From Capitulum mitella (taxonomy: Eukaryota > Arthropoda > Thecostraca > Pollicipedomorpha > Pollicipedidae): 64,000 nucleotides of DNA. Positions within the stretch are counted from its first letter, which is position 1; every line of letters starts with the position of its first letter. A program made the position numbers and the translations under genes. Shown here one piece after another: positions 22,489 through 36,039 of the stretch. The DNA lies in contig CP099850.1 of the NCBI GenBank assembly GCA_030062745.1, positions 2,914,001 to 2,978,000 on the forward strand, given 5' to 3'. The notes beneath the pieces are model-generated. The model saw only the letters and a program-made list of their open reading frames with translations. It was not told where the DNA came from and did no database searches.

Positions 22489-22538
22489 CCAAGTTCTTGT
22501 AGCCTGTAGACAAAGGTTGCAGGCTACAAGAACTGTGG
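22489..22538. other. Perfect 15-bp hairpin
   Basis: AGTTCTTGTAGCCTG (22492-22506) pairs exactly with CAGGCTACAAGAACT (22520-22534) over a 13-base loop. CCA/TGG outside adds three pairs after a one-base bulge. Confidence 0.85.
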
Positions 22539-22594
22539 ACAAAGACAATTTGCAATATGCATCATCTCCCAAAACTCTAAACTTACGTTCAGGG

Positions 22595-22745
22595 ACAAGG
22601 GAACTCCTCTTCAGTTGGGGGGACGGGGAGTGACGAGAAGCACTTTGGTTCCATTTTTTCCAGTCAGCACCCACAGGGTCAACGTCAAATTTCAAAAAAG
22701 TTGGGGGCTGAAGCCCCCGGCCCCATGGCTCCCTCACCTATGCTT
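22595..22745 (-). repeat. Dispersed repeat family C, copy 2
   Basis: On the minus strand it reads CCATGGGGCC, AACTTTTTTGAAATTTGACG, TGACCCTGTGGGTGCTGACT and a C-rich run, aligning with 8875-9030 and 56460-56625. Confidence 0.62.
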
Positions 22746-23319
22746 ACGTTGGTTCAAAGCGATTTCCCGCGGATTCCCCGTGTGTCCTGTTCGGTCATGT
22801 CCTATTTCCAGCGATTATGTGACGTCACGAGCGGGCGCTGACCAATTAATGTTCGCGTTCATGGAACTGCGCAAGCCCGTATGGCGTCATATCAGCGGAT
22901 GACTAGAGTCTGTTTTTTGTTTTTGTTTTTGTTTTTGCGTTTTCTGGAGCTTCTGGATATTTTCCGAAAAAGAAATGAAGCCGCCAAAACCTTATTATGC
23001 TATTATGGCTGTAGCTACCGGAGGGACAAAGGACATGTCCCCCCACCACATTTTTTGGTCTGTGGTGCGGGCGCCCTTTTTACGCCACAGCAAAAACAAC
23101 ACGGTTTCGGAGGAAAAAACATCTCTTACCAGGTGTCCCCCATACATTGACCAACCGCTCCTCGTGGACACAGCGCTCCTTACAGGTAAGCGCTCTCGTA
23201 CAGGCCAGGTGACTCTGAAATGCCCGGCGCCCAATGCAGGCCAGGTATGGGGCAACTGGCGCTTCTTCTTGTACAGATGAGATGCCTCTAAAAATTTGGC
23301 TCTCCTGACAGACTAGACA
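22746..23319. other. No gene recognised
   Basis: Contains a (GTTTTT)n run at about 22917-22937. No coding signature was seen. Confidence 0.5.
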
Positions 23320-23840
23320 CGTCCACGATGTAGGTGTCTCTTACAGGCCAGGCGCCCCTCTTACAGATTAGGCACCCCTCGGGGACTCGGTGTCCTTGGC
23401 GAGCAAGGCGCCCTTTAGGGGCGCCCATCGGGAACCCTTCGGGGGCTCGGCGCTCTTGGCGAGCGAGGCGCCCCGTACACATCAGGCGCCCTTAGTATAT
23501 TTGGCGCCCCTCTACAGACCAGGCGCCCGTACGGGACATCTCACGGACAAGACACGCTTACGATGCAGGCGCCCCTTACAGGCTAGGCGCCCCCCATACA
23601 GGCCAGGCGCCCCTCGGGGGCTCGGCGCCCTTGGCGAGTAAAGTGCCCCGCACACATCAGGCGCCTCTCATATATTTGGTGCCCTCTCTATAAGCCACGC
23701 CCTCGTAAGGGACACCTTACAGACCAAACAAGTTCACGAAGCAGACGCCCCTTTCCAGCCAGACGCCCCCCCCCCCCACAGATCGGGCGCCCCTTATGTA
23801 TTTGGTGCCCCGTTTGCAGACCAAAAGTTCGCACGGGACT
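23320..23840 (+). repeat. GGCGCC-rich short-period tandem array with higher-order blocks
   Basis: Variants of CAGGCGCCCCTTACAGGC recur about every 20 bases. Larger blocks repeat too: GGGGGCTCGGCGC(T/C)CTTGGCGAG at 23383, 23441 and 23617, and ACA(C/G)ATC(A/G)GGCGCC followed by TATATTTGG at 23478, 23652 and 23776. A similar GGCGCC-rich array lies at 54180-55100. Scattered units continue to about 23990. Confidence 0.8.
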
Positions 23841-25485
23841 TGCACATGCATCTAAATGAAAATGCACTGATATATGTACCTTTAAATCTCTAAATATATA
23901 AATGAACTACCAACTACGTTCTAAATAGATGGCGCCCCTGACAGAGATCGGTGCACCCATTGGAGGTTGGCGCCCTTGGCAAATGTCCCCCCCCCCATCC
24001 ACTTTCCGTCGTGCTTCTACTTAAGACATATGTTGTTGTCAGGGATATTTTTCGGACTAATCAAGTTTAGTTATGAAAAGTCGGCTTAGGTGCAGCATTC
24101 CTTTTACTTTCATTGCTGAAGCTTCCATTAATGTTGTTCATATGCATGTATTTCTTAAACGAACAAATAAATATCAGCAATCATAAAACTAACAAAACAA
24201 AGCAAACAGTCTGGGAAAGACGAGTGAATGAATGGTGCGAATAAAAAAAGCAGAGGCTATGTACCGAAGGAGGGCATGACCCCCAAGGAGACAGCCGGTA
24301 AGTGGCGGAAATAACACCCACACTGAACAGAAGGAAAACTTCAGCAGACGTGACAGACGCCGGGTCCGGGACACGTCCGGCTCTCCCGGCGGACCCTGCT
24401 CGAGCCGTCCCTGCCGGGGGGCCGCCGACTTCCGACGGTCACGTCCAGGCCACGTGGCTGCCGGAGGCACCGGGACGGCACGTCACCGCCGCCACGTGCG
24501 GCCGCTTGACCACCGGCCGGCGTCCGGTCTAGCCGGACCCAGGCGACACCTGGACAGCGGCAGACACGCGAGCACTCAGCGCTCAGAGACGACCGCCGAT
24601 CCAGGGCCGAGCTGACGCGGCGACCGCGGCGGGACTTCGACTCGGATGGACGGCGTTCCCGCGGTCGTAGCCCCCGCGCCCTGCCGAGAGAGACGCCCGA
24701 TCTCCAGGCTGGAGACAGGACGACGTTGCAGGCGCACAGCGTGCGTGCTCTCAACGGTATAAGCAAGCAAACGCCGGCTAAGCAAATAAGCGCAGGTGAC
24801 TCCATCATAGCAGCAAAGCATAGAGGTCTCAAAGTAGTTTTGAAGAGTGATGTAAGAGTAGGCAACAGAAAGAAAGAAGTATTATAGAGATATGGATATA
24901 CGGAGATAAAGGCAGAAAGAAGGTAAAGAAGAGATTATGGTAGTATTGCCCTCAAAATCTGCAAGGTGGCCGAAGTATGTAGGGGATGTCTGATATACAG
25001 GAATACGACTGATGCCTTGCAAAGGTATGGTTAGCATCAACTTTAAATTATATTACGCACAGGAATAAATAAAAGGATTTCAACGAAACATCCACTGTAT
25101 ATTTTGGCCATACAGAGAGAGAGAGAGAGAGAGAGAGAAATAGGATTTGCACTTTAATTTAGCCCTTGTCATTTTATACGTTCAACAGGCGATTCGTTTC
25201 AACCACCTTGGAGCGCGCTTTTCCGAAATCATTCCAAATCTGCATTTATACACATAGAAACTAATAATGATGATGGAAATAAGACATCTTCTTGCAATCT
25301 TCAGTAGCTTTACGAAACGTCAGCTCATTCAAAGGGTTTATCGTTTCTCGAGTCCACTATATCCCAAGTCGAAGTGTCTGTCAGGGAAAATGTGTATGTC
25401 AGACAGTTCTCTACACAAAATGCATAAAAGTTTTGAGATTCTGTCTCGGCTTAACACTTACAATGAAGGTGGGGTTTCGCGCTAG
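23841..25485. other. No gene recognised; GC-rich 24300-24750
   Basis: The GC-rich block has open frames on both strands (174 codons at 24341-24865 on the minus strand) without any family motif. A (GA)n tract lies at 25115-25138. The rest is AT-richer unique sequence. Confidence 0.5.
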
Positions 25486-26162
25486 CGCGCACTGAAAAGG
25501 GGGCACAAAAGCGCCCCCCTTTGGAAAAAGAACGAGCTAAAGACATTAAGTTGTACGGATAAGGTAGGGTCATAAAGATTTACAAAGTTTACGATTTTCA
25601 TAACCCTAAGTCAATATCAAGGTCAAACGGGGTCAAAAGGTCAATTTCTGACAGGTTCTCGGCTCGTACAGGCTATTCCGCACAGCTTTCCGAACGAAAC
25701 GGAAAGCGCATCGTTGCGCGCACACGTGTTTTTTATTAGGGTCTTGCAATACATATTTCATCCAAACCGACATGTTGCAAAGCAAATCTGGATCAGGTCA
25801 CAAACTGGTTAACCTTGGCCTTTGATGACCTTGACCCTTACTGACACTGACTTTGGTCTTGGTACATCCATCACTTATGTCCGAATGATATTGGCTAATT
25901 ATGTTCAAACGGCCATCTGACGTAGAACGAAAGTTCCTTTCGCGAAGTTCTGATTCGTCAGCGACAACCGTTATTTTCGTTACATTTGTTGTACTTAAAA
26001 TGCTCCAATCTTCAAAAGTTTTTAGCCGATTTTCGATTTTTTTGCGTCGGTTGACGAGTTGTCATAAATGCCACAAAGTAGCAACTACCAGCTCCGATCC
26101 GTTCTCAAACTTTCAAAAAAAAAACAGGTGGGGGGAGCAAAAGTGCCCTCTTTTAGTGCGCG
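25486..26162. mobile_element. Inverted-repeat element B (MITE), abutting element A copy 2
   Basis: Left end CGCGCACTGAAAAGGGGGCA, right end (other strand) CGCGCACTAAAAGAGGGCAC, both followed by an AAAAGCGCCCCCC-like stretch that can itself fold back. About 680 bp, no transposase. It carries AGGTCA-type half-sites (near 25618-25645 and 25794-25850). No clear target duplication could be fixed. Confidence 0.65.
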
Positions 26163-26168
26163 GAAGTA

Positions 26169-27331
26169 CCCTTTTCCCCGAGGACTAGACCGTACAGCCG
26201 ATTCCCAGCAAGGGGGGCCCAGATTTGTCCCCCCCCAGATCTCGAGAACTACACATCCGATTTCATCGCAACAAACGGCCATTGATTTTCCATGGCAAAA
26301 TTTCTACAAAAAGGATTTTCCAAAATTTTGAAAGTGATGACCACAGGGGGCAGAAAGCCAAAATGTGGGATTTTTTGAACTTGTTATAACTCTGTTCTTT
26401 ATAGACCGCTTTTTCATGAAATTGACGTTAATCGAAGGATTATGAATGGGGATTTTACCTTTGGTCCACACATTTGAAATTTCAAGAAAATTCATAGGCA
26501 TTCACAGGGTTTTAAAATAGGAAGATTAGTTTGTCAAAAACTGAATTAGCAAACAAGTTAAAAACACCCTTTTAGTTTCTACTGGTAATGTTATGCTAAA
26601 GAAGTACAAATCGTATTACGTTAGCACGGACGGTGTCAGGGACTTGAAAAAGGGGAAAAATAAATATGTTCGTCAGGCCAGCTTACGACCTTTAACCATA
26701 AATGACTTCTAATGACCTTAGAGTCACATGGAATAATCTTGAGTGCATTCCGTATTGTTTGGAAACGTTCCCAGCCATTTGAATTTACCCTATTTCTTAA
26801 ATTCCATTTTGCGGCTGTTGTAGCATAGGGTACGCGCACTGACATTTTAAGTCACAGCTCCGTGATCCGACCTGATATCAAGCTGAAACTTGGGACACAA
26901 GCAGAGGGCACCCTTCTACGTCACATGTATTTTGGGATTGGCATTTGGAAAAAAGCAACAAAATTATTGCTATAGAACTAAATTTTGGTTTTTACCTTGA
27001 CCTGACATTATGAAGTAATCTCAGGTTAACAAAGTTGCATTTGTATTCTTGCCCAACTATTACCCTATACGCTCATGTAAAGTTTTAAGTTCTATCTTAA
27101 AAACGCTTTTTGGCAGCCATTTTCTTTTTACCCTTAACTGGGCCAAACATGGCCTGAGGTGCTTCCCAAAAGCGTTGCCTGGCTCTGTTCCTGAGGAGAA
27201 CAGAATTATGATTTTTTTGCGGTACGTAGGAGGAATAGGTAGGAAAAGTGGCCAGGTTTCGTGAAGCTGCGTCAAAAATCCTGGAATAGGTAAGCAAAAA
27301 CCCGGGGTACTCACCCCCTACCGTGAACTGA
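26169..27331. mobile_element. TTAA element A, copy 2 (reverse orientation)
   Basis: The left end CCCTTTTCCCCGAGGACTAG aligns with the reversed right end of copy 1. CAGATCTCGAGAACTACACA and TCCGATTTCATCGCAACAAA match copy 1 on the opposite strand nearly base for base, and near the right end GCGTCAAAAATCCTGGAATA does so too. The flanking TTAA is no longer visible (AGTA on the left, CATC-like on the right), so either the site has decayed or the extreme ends are lost. The decayed DR1 is at 26696-26708. Confidence 0.78.
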
Positions 27332-29499
27332 CATCTGGGATTGACCACGTTTATTTCTTAACATACGTTGCCTCGGACAGAAGCCAGATGCATTTTGGGC
27401 AAGTGCATGTAGATGCACTCCCACAGCCAAGGGAGACATTATTCCTTGCCTATCTGTTATATGTCTTGGAACGGTATTGACAAGAACTAGATCGTTCACC
27501 CAGTACGAGCAATATAATGTTTGACGTCATTAGATATCTAGACCAATATGGCGCGTCTGAGTGGATATATGTAGAATGGAGAGGAATGGGGAGAGAAAGA
27601 GAAAGGAAGAGAGGAGAAAGGGAACCAGAGAGATAAGAAGGAAGAGAGGGGGCAAATGCAGAGGAGGAGATGAAAAATGGTTTTATAGTGAAGTACACGC
27701 AAAACGTCTATGATGCTTTTTTGGCTTCCGATAACGCTTGCCGTCAACGATTTGTGTGTTCATCAAGGCTGCCATGCTACCTATTTGTTATTCTTCAGCG
27801 TCCAAGAGAAAAGTGAACACTTGTAACCCTAAAAGAATGACCATGTTCTCCGAATCTAACGAAATGTGTTAGGCGAGGGAAAAATTTCTTTTGATGCGCC
27901 AGGGTGCTGTCACCATGCGTAGGTGCCTACGGGGTAAACATGTAAGGGGAGCCTCCTTAGACCTCAGTAATCACTTATACCAGTCAACTGGACACCGAAA
28001 TGACGTCCTCGACGAGCAAATGCGTCTTTTCATGTCCCATGATGCTGAAACGTCAGATTGCGACATGTACTTTCTGTTCTGGATAGACATGTACTTACGT
28101 TCTGGATAGACGGCAGTGACGCTGCTTGGAGGAGGCAGCACTTGGCATCGGCGGCGCGGAAACCAGTCACTCCCTCCAAGCGCTGACCGCAGAGACACCT
28201 TTACACGATTTCGTGCGGTCATGGTGCCACCTGCACCTCGCAGCCCGTAGCGCTGTCTGAAACACCGCTGTGCGTTCGTGAAGCGACTTCATTCACTGTC
28301 TCCAGACCCAGACGGAAGCAAATGATAAATCGAGATTAGGCCGAGTGTTGCAGCACTTTACACATGCCATCAATCTTGCCTGACTAGTTCGAGCTATTAG
28401 AGGTGCAGAAATTTTTAACGCCAACACAGGGTATCAAGTTCATACAATGACATTACGGTGTTATTGCATGTTTTAAATTGAGACCAGTATTTGTAGCCTT
28501 CCGTCTAAGAAGCCGATCGCTAATATACATTACGTATCGTTCTTGGGTTTCCTCGGTCGATACGCGTTCCGGTGCAAGTGATGTATTTTGGAATTGGTTT
28601 CTGAGGAATTAACAACGATCGTAATAACAGTCCCTTGAAACTAAACCATCGTACACAACATGAGAACAACGACCAGCAAAGAAAATCATTGCAAACGAAT
28701 GGCAAAAGCAACGTGAGCAACAGTGAACGAAACTGAAATATGCCGCCTGGCAGCCAACAAGAGCTCCCTCAAGCGCCACCGTGCGGCCGCCCAACAGCGA
28801 CAGAGGACGAAGCTCGTTCAGACAAAGAACAACTAACACGGTAACCGCTCTGGGAAATCAATTGCATCTTGGTAAACGCTACCGCCAAAATGTGCGCGAA
28901 TAATTATTTAACACAGCGGACACAGGCAATCGAGGGTGATGATAAATGATGAATGCGACGATAGCAGAACAAAGAGATACCGGACTAAAGAAAGCAACAG
29001 AAAAGTAAAATATAACACCCTAGTTTGTTTTAATCAAGCCCAAACAAACTGCATCGCAACCATCTCCTAAACAAGCTCCAATAAAGAGGAAAGAACTAAA
29101 CTGACAGAGTTTCTTGACGAAAGGCGACCCGAAATACCCGATGAACACTTTAATGCCACATGAAGACAAGTCTGTTGGCCCGAACGGGCACAAACCGCAA
29201 TGGCGTCCTGTTTCCACCGACCACGTCAAAAGCGTGGCCGGCCGGCCCCCGCGGCCAAGGTCGGTTCGGTCACGTGAGCGGCCGAGCCGGGCAGGGGCGC
29301 CGCCAGAGCCGGAGCCGTGACACACAGGCGGCCAGCGGCAGCAACACTTTATGTCTCAAAATTATACGCCTTACCCGTCATCGCCTGGAGGTGCCAAATA
29401 GGGCACCCCTTGGCTTTTCGTCAGCAACTTCTGAACCGGTAGAGCCAACACAACCAAACTTTCAGTACCTGTCCACCAATAACTTTAACATATTCCAAC
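27332..29499. other. No gene recognised
   Basis: A purine-rich stretch lies at 27575-27672. A 24-bp unit GACATGTACTT(T/A)C(T)GTTCTGGATA is duplicated at about 28062 and 28086. 29220-29330 is GC-rich. None has a coding signature. Confidence 0.5.
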
Positions 29500-29812
29500 A
29501 TCAAAACCATTTCCATGCTAGGTCAGGTCATGGAGATATCACGTCATAAGTGAACTCTTGTATGCACGTTTTTGCCTCTTCGGGCGGTTGCCCAGGCATG
29601 CTTTGTTTTTTCTATAATATTTGCGGATATAATGCATGGATGATTTGGATGTGCATAGGACAAGGTCCCCGAAAGGATCTGCAACCGTTTCTCATCAATA
29701 TTAGAGATCATGCTAGGTCACATATATGATAACGATTGGACATGATTTGCATTGTGGTTGTTAGAAAGGACTGTCGCTGATCTTCTCCATGGTTCAAGTT
29801 GACAAGCAAATG

Positions 29813-29820
<8 letters not shown>
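29500..29820. repeat. AGGTCA-rich repeat family D, outlying part
   Basis: AGGTCAGGTCATGGAGATATCACGTCAT at about 29521 resembles AGGTCAGATCAGGTCACGAA with GATATAATGTCAT at about 40916. The similarity is short but shared in order. It precedes the microsatellite. Confidence 0.4.

Positions 29821-29910
<90 letters not shown>
29821..29910. repeat. (AC)n(AT)n compound microsatellite
   Basis: About 24 AC units at 29821-29868 followed by about 21 AT units. Confidence 0.95.
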
Positions 29911-29911
<1 letters not shown>

Positions 29912-30029
29912 CAAGGTTCACCGAATGCAGCGTGTAGTCATGCCAGGTCACGGCATGGAAAGATGTCAAGACGAAATGAAATGCAACATTGTGGAAGATC
30001 GTTCAGGAGCCGCAAAGAGTAATTATTAT

Positions 30030-30540
30030 TCATAGGAAAAAATGATTGTCTGTCCTGACTTGGTTTTACCTTGACCCAATAAAAAGCAGACAGACCAAAT
30101 TTCATTATCACGTGATGTCATTGCAGCGCTGTACTTGACGCAGTTAAGAATCATAACGAGTAATTGTTTCTCTTTGGCAGAAGAGTAATGCAAACTTATC
30201 TGACCTGACCTCGGCTGACCTTGGCTGAATGAAAAGTAGGCAATGCAAGACTTATCATCAGAAGGTTTCGCGTCAGTCGTTTCTGTGACGTGGATCAAAA
30301 CGGCTACGAGTAAGTATCGATCTTTGGCAGGTAAGGTAAGACCAATATTTCACCTGGTCTAGGCTGAGCTTGACCCAGCATCTCTTCAACATAACGGCAT
30401 GCTTCTGATGCAGAAGATCATGGCGTTCCGTTTGATTTCCAGTTAAAAGCTCTAAAACCTGTATTGTCGATGATATGAGATAGGAATCAGCGCCAGTGAC
30501 GTCTTCAGTCATGCCACCAGGATCAACATGACATTTTCTA
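30030..30540. repeat. Family D tandem-like repeat, unit about 155-160 bp, three units
   Basis: TGAC(C/T)T-rich cores recur at about 30053-30078, 30201-30221 and 30356-30375, each preceded by GTTTCTCTTTGGCAG-like or equivalent sequence and followed by GAC(C)CA or GAAT. The middle core reads TGACCTGACCTCGGCTGACC. Confidence 0.5.
30206..30221 (-). promoter_or_regulatory. Perfect DR4 motif (TGACCT-CGGC-TGACCT)
   Basis: Two perfect half-sites with a four-base spacer, plus an overlapping third half-site at 30201-30206. The same TGACCTCGGYTGACCT word occurs, reversed, at 41594-41609. DR4 is a known arrangement for RXR/USP heterodimers; use here is inference. Confidence 0.45.
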
Positions 30541-33500
30541 AGTCGCAAGACTCAGGGCTATCGATTGGTGGTAGACCGGTTCAGATCCGATGTTTAGATC
30601 CTGAGATGGCAGGGGTGCCCTTTTTGACGTCCCCAGGCGGTCGCGGGTACAAAAAGACGCCAGGTGGTGCCGGGAGAAAAGAGGTTCAGGGCCATTCCCC
30701 TTTGCTTTCCGTTGTGTCGTATTCGGTTGTGTACTACTTACAGTTGTTTCCGTGACGACACAAGCAGGCACGGTCCAATAAACGCCTACGTTATTTTCCA
30801 TGTTGCTTCAAATGGGCGGGTGACTAAGGTGAGCAGTTTTTAATCTGCCACATTTTATGAAGCTTCTAGTTATTATTCCGACAAACATGTGGATCGAAAA
30901 TGATGTCAGCGACGTTCTGTAGACCAAACAAGTCTACGACAATTCAACAAAGGTAAAACACTTCCGTTAAGTTTTCAGAGCACACAGTCGGTGCATGTGC
31001 GTCCCGACTGGCAAGGAGTTCCTCACCCACACCGGTAAAGCTGGGCTGGTGATTCGCCTGCACCTCCGTGTATGCCTTACATCCGGTCGTTTGCCTCTCA
31101 CAGGTCACACAGGCACACTTAAAAAACTACAAAGTGCACATAAGCTCAGCCCCAGTTGATTTGTCTGTCTCATAACAGCGAGGAAGGCTTAAACTGGAAT
31201 CAGTCCTCTGCACCCCGTTGCTTTTTAAAAAGCAAACTGGCACGGTTCCTGGACTCCGCCCTGCCTGATCCAGGTCCGGCAGGGGAATTTATGGCCAGCC
31301 AAGAAAAGCTTCATTTAAAACAGTGATTAAAGTAAGCAGTGTGGATTGATGCGAAGTGAATGCCAGGCTTGCTCCTAAATCTGGGTCGAGTCGAATCAAC
31401 ACTGAATCGACTCAGGAATTTAGCAATTTTTCCGTGGATTAGAACATGGCTTTTCTCTTAACATGTACTTATTTCGGGCATGTAGCCAGAAAAAGCAGCA
31501 ATATTATGATACTGGCCGCATATTTAACTCACAGGAAAAACATGTAACGTTTGTTTTTGTGATATATATATGGTCACTTTACCGTATTCCTGGGAAATCA
31601 CCAAATATCTAGTATAAACCGCTTGGTCATGGTCCTCATGCCTTCCCCGTCGGGGGGGGGGGGTCGCCACGAATTTCCGATGGGGAACGAACTTTGGTTT
31701 CAGTAATGTACATTTTTAGCAAAAAAGACGCTATAGTTGAACAGGTGCGGCCCCCCCGAAGTTTTTGACATTTTTTTGGCACTGCTAAAACCAAAATTGT
31801 GCCAAAAAGGGATACGAGGAAAGAGAGAGGGGAAAGGGGGTGCCTCCTCCCACTAGACACTAGACCAGAAGTTATTCAGACAGCGTGTTGCACTGAAGCA
31901 GGGGCCTCGTCAGGATTTAGCCGGGGAGGAGGTAAATCGGATCAGGGGTCCTTCGTAACCAATGGGAGCCCGTGTGATTACAATCAAATCATGGCATAAA
32001 ACGACGAAAAAAGATTAATGTAAGGGGCGACAATGATGCAAAAGCACCGACTGTAAGGGACAACCGTCTGTTCGGCAGTTTTTACGGGCAAGCAGGGACC
32101 CACTTAATTCCAGCGGAGCTCCTTTAAAAATCGGCGGGGAGTCTCTTTACTGGCCTTCATACAGACCGAAAGGAGGTTCTCCAGAAACATACAGAGGCCC
32201 TTTATGGGTCGGCATGGGGCCCCCTCGAGATAAGCAGTGAACCCCGTACACGCTAGCAGCGGCCCAAAGCGAGCCCATACAGACCATGGGCCTTTCTTCA
32301 TAGCACTTATAGCCCTCTTGTGTATAAGGAGAACATTTTTTTAGTTTCGCAAGCCTTTCCTAATGCTTAAAACATTGTTATTTTACTTTAATTACCTGTT
32401 TCGGACAGTGTGAAGCGCCATACGGGTGTTTCACACTATCCAAAACACTGGAGCCTTCGGCCCAAGTGCTTTGGGACTCCCTAAGGCCTTCGGTCCCAGG
32501 GGGCCCGCTCGGCCGCCATGGGGGCCCGCTTAGCCCCGGAAAGGGGGGGGGACATGGCCCCTTTGGTCCCCTGGCTACTTTTTTGCAGTCAAAGTAATTT
32601 TTACTAGCACCCAAATTTTTCTCTATCATCCATATGTGAGAAAAAAAGTTTTCCGACCAACTGCTTAGTGTCAAATTGATCTTGGCGTACCGATCGATGG
32701 AAAATGTAAATAAAAATGTGATTGTTCACATCACACGCAACATTTCGCTATTTTTCCATTATGTGCCATTTATCATCCAAAATGCACCATTCGGACTCAT
32801 CGGCACTGATACCACCATGGTGATATTATCCATGCAGCACGCCAATTTGGCCTCATTATGGTCAGTAGAAGTGGCTGAAGCAGTCACAGCTTGTTTAAAT
32901 ACTGACTGCGGTCCACAACTAACAAGCATCTTGTCTCTCTAGCCCTATACATTTAATTGTCAGTTTGATGACTGGGGTATCACACTAGCTGTGTTTTCTT
33001 TTGCAAATTTGGGGGAGGTAACAGGCTTTAGTTGCAGCCAGCAGTTAGGTATGTACAGTGAAATATGATTTTAGATCGGGACATAAGCATGCATCTTAAT
33101 TCCAGAGCCATATTGTAACAGAATTGCCCCCCTCCCCAACTAAAAATATCTAACATGAGTCCTTCCTATCATCTATGTAACACAAGGCTCTAACAAAATT
33201 TGACTGTATGGATTACTTAACACTTAACAACTTACGAACAATTTAACAAACCCGTTAAATCAAGGGGTTAAATCCTAGCCTTTAAATCAAGCGGCCCCAG
33301 AAATTGAAAATTTAACAAAAATTTGGAGGGGTTCCAGTCATGCCTGGGAGTCTTTGTCCTCCCGCGTACCTTCTCCCAGTTAAGGGGGCCCGTGTTGTAG
33401 CCACATATTTAGACAGGAGAAAATAATTGCCTACACGTAAACCAATCTCAGTCACCCTTTATTTCAACGGCTTCGGTTCTCTGATAATTTTATTTTATAT

Positions 33501-34382
33501 CAACCACTGGGTACCTCCTTTTTACGGTCTTGGTATCAAATCAACAGCCAAGTGTCCATCGGCCGTTGCAACCAGCAGAATGATCAATGGTCATCAATGT
33601 TCCGTCCACGCAAACGTCCTGTTTGGGTTTGTTTGTTTGTTTGTTGCCAGTCAGGACGCACAGCCTCTTCAATCTAAATGTCCGAGTCTTGAATTAAATT
33701 CTGCGTCACGTCAGGCGTCACTCAGTCGTCTGCTGTTTGGGTCCAAGCGTCACATGAACACAGGGAATTGTCGCTTCTGCTCCGATGTTTTGTGCAATCG
33801 AATTCTCCCACATTGAATCGAGTGCAGCGCAGTTCCTTTCATTTTTCCGTATTGATTCGAAAAGGAAGCCGAAAATACTTCAGATGCAACAATTTTAGTC
33901 AAATGTGTGCGTTCTTTCGTTGTCCATGATAATCAGTGAACAACGATTGCATCAAGTTCAGTCCTTCATGCTGATTACTGAAGTTTTTTGAGAGATTATC
34001 GCTCCTGATAGGGGGGACGGTCCCCTCTGTTTCAGAATAGGAGGGGACATGTCCCCCGTTCTCCCTGCCCTTTGGCGACGCCCATGCCTCTTCCTCCTTC
34101 GCTACGTGCCTGACTGATTCCGGTGTGCTCCAGATTGCTGGATTAGTTTCGTGTCATCCGCCCAGAGACTTGGGCGTATGACATGAAACTAAACCAAACT
34201 TGGCACCCTTGGCATCTTTGGCAGCGAGTCAGATCATTAAAAATATGCCACATAGCAACCATACGTGGACCTACATTCCTTTCATGTTGTCATTACCAAA
34301 AGATTGACATCTATAGCCAAAAGATATCAAAATGGCTAAGGAGACAACAAAAGAAAAGGGATGTAGAAAAACAAGTATAATA
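30541..34382. other. No gene recognised (3.8 kb)
   Basis: Contains short C or G homopolymer runs (31653, 31752, 32545), a near-perfect hairpin at about 32402-32440 (GGACAGTGTGAA / TTCACACTATCC), and a GC-rich patch near 32440-32560. No family motif, and no repeat partner firmly established. Confidence 0.5.
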
Positions 34383-35765
<1,383 letters not shown>

Positions 35766-35824
35766 AAATGTAGTGATTTGGTAAATGATGCAAAAAACGG
35801 ACATAAAAACTAACGTTGGTCGAA

Positions 35825-35930
35825 ACAGGGTGGGCTAAATCCGTTCAAAAATACATATTCGCGGGGAGTTTAGGTTGTCGGGCCCTCCTGACTCCCCCCC
35901 AATCATTTACATAAAACGACACCCTGTGAA
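35825..35930 (+). repeat. Short dispersed repeat E, copy 1
   Basis: ACAGGGTGGGCTAAATCCGT at the left and ACACCCTGT at the right, with GGGAGTTTAGGTTGTCGGGC and CAATCATTTACA between. The same series occurs on the minus strand at about 45640-45750. The ends are mutually inverted (ACAGGGT/ACCCTGT), so it may be a tiny inverted-repeat element. Confidence 0.6.
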
Positions 35931-36039
35931 CAGATGTTCAGCACCACGGAATCAGTAGGCATTCGCTAAGCTTACGACACCAAGTTTCCGGGCCGTGTGA
36001 TCGCAATGTGTCGCAGCGGGTCGCGATGAGCCAGTAATG

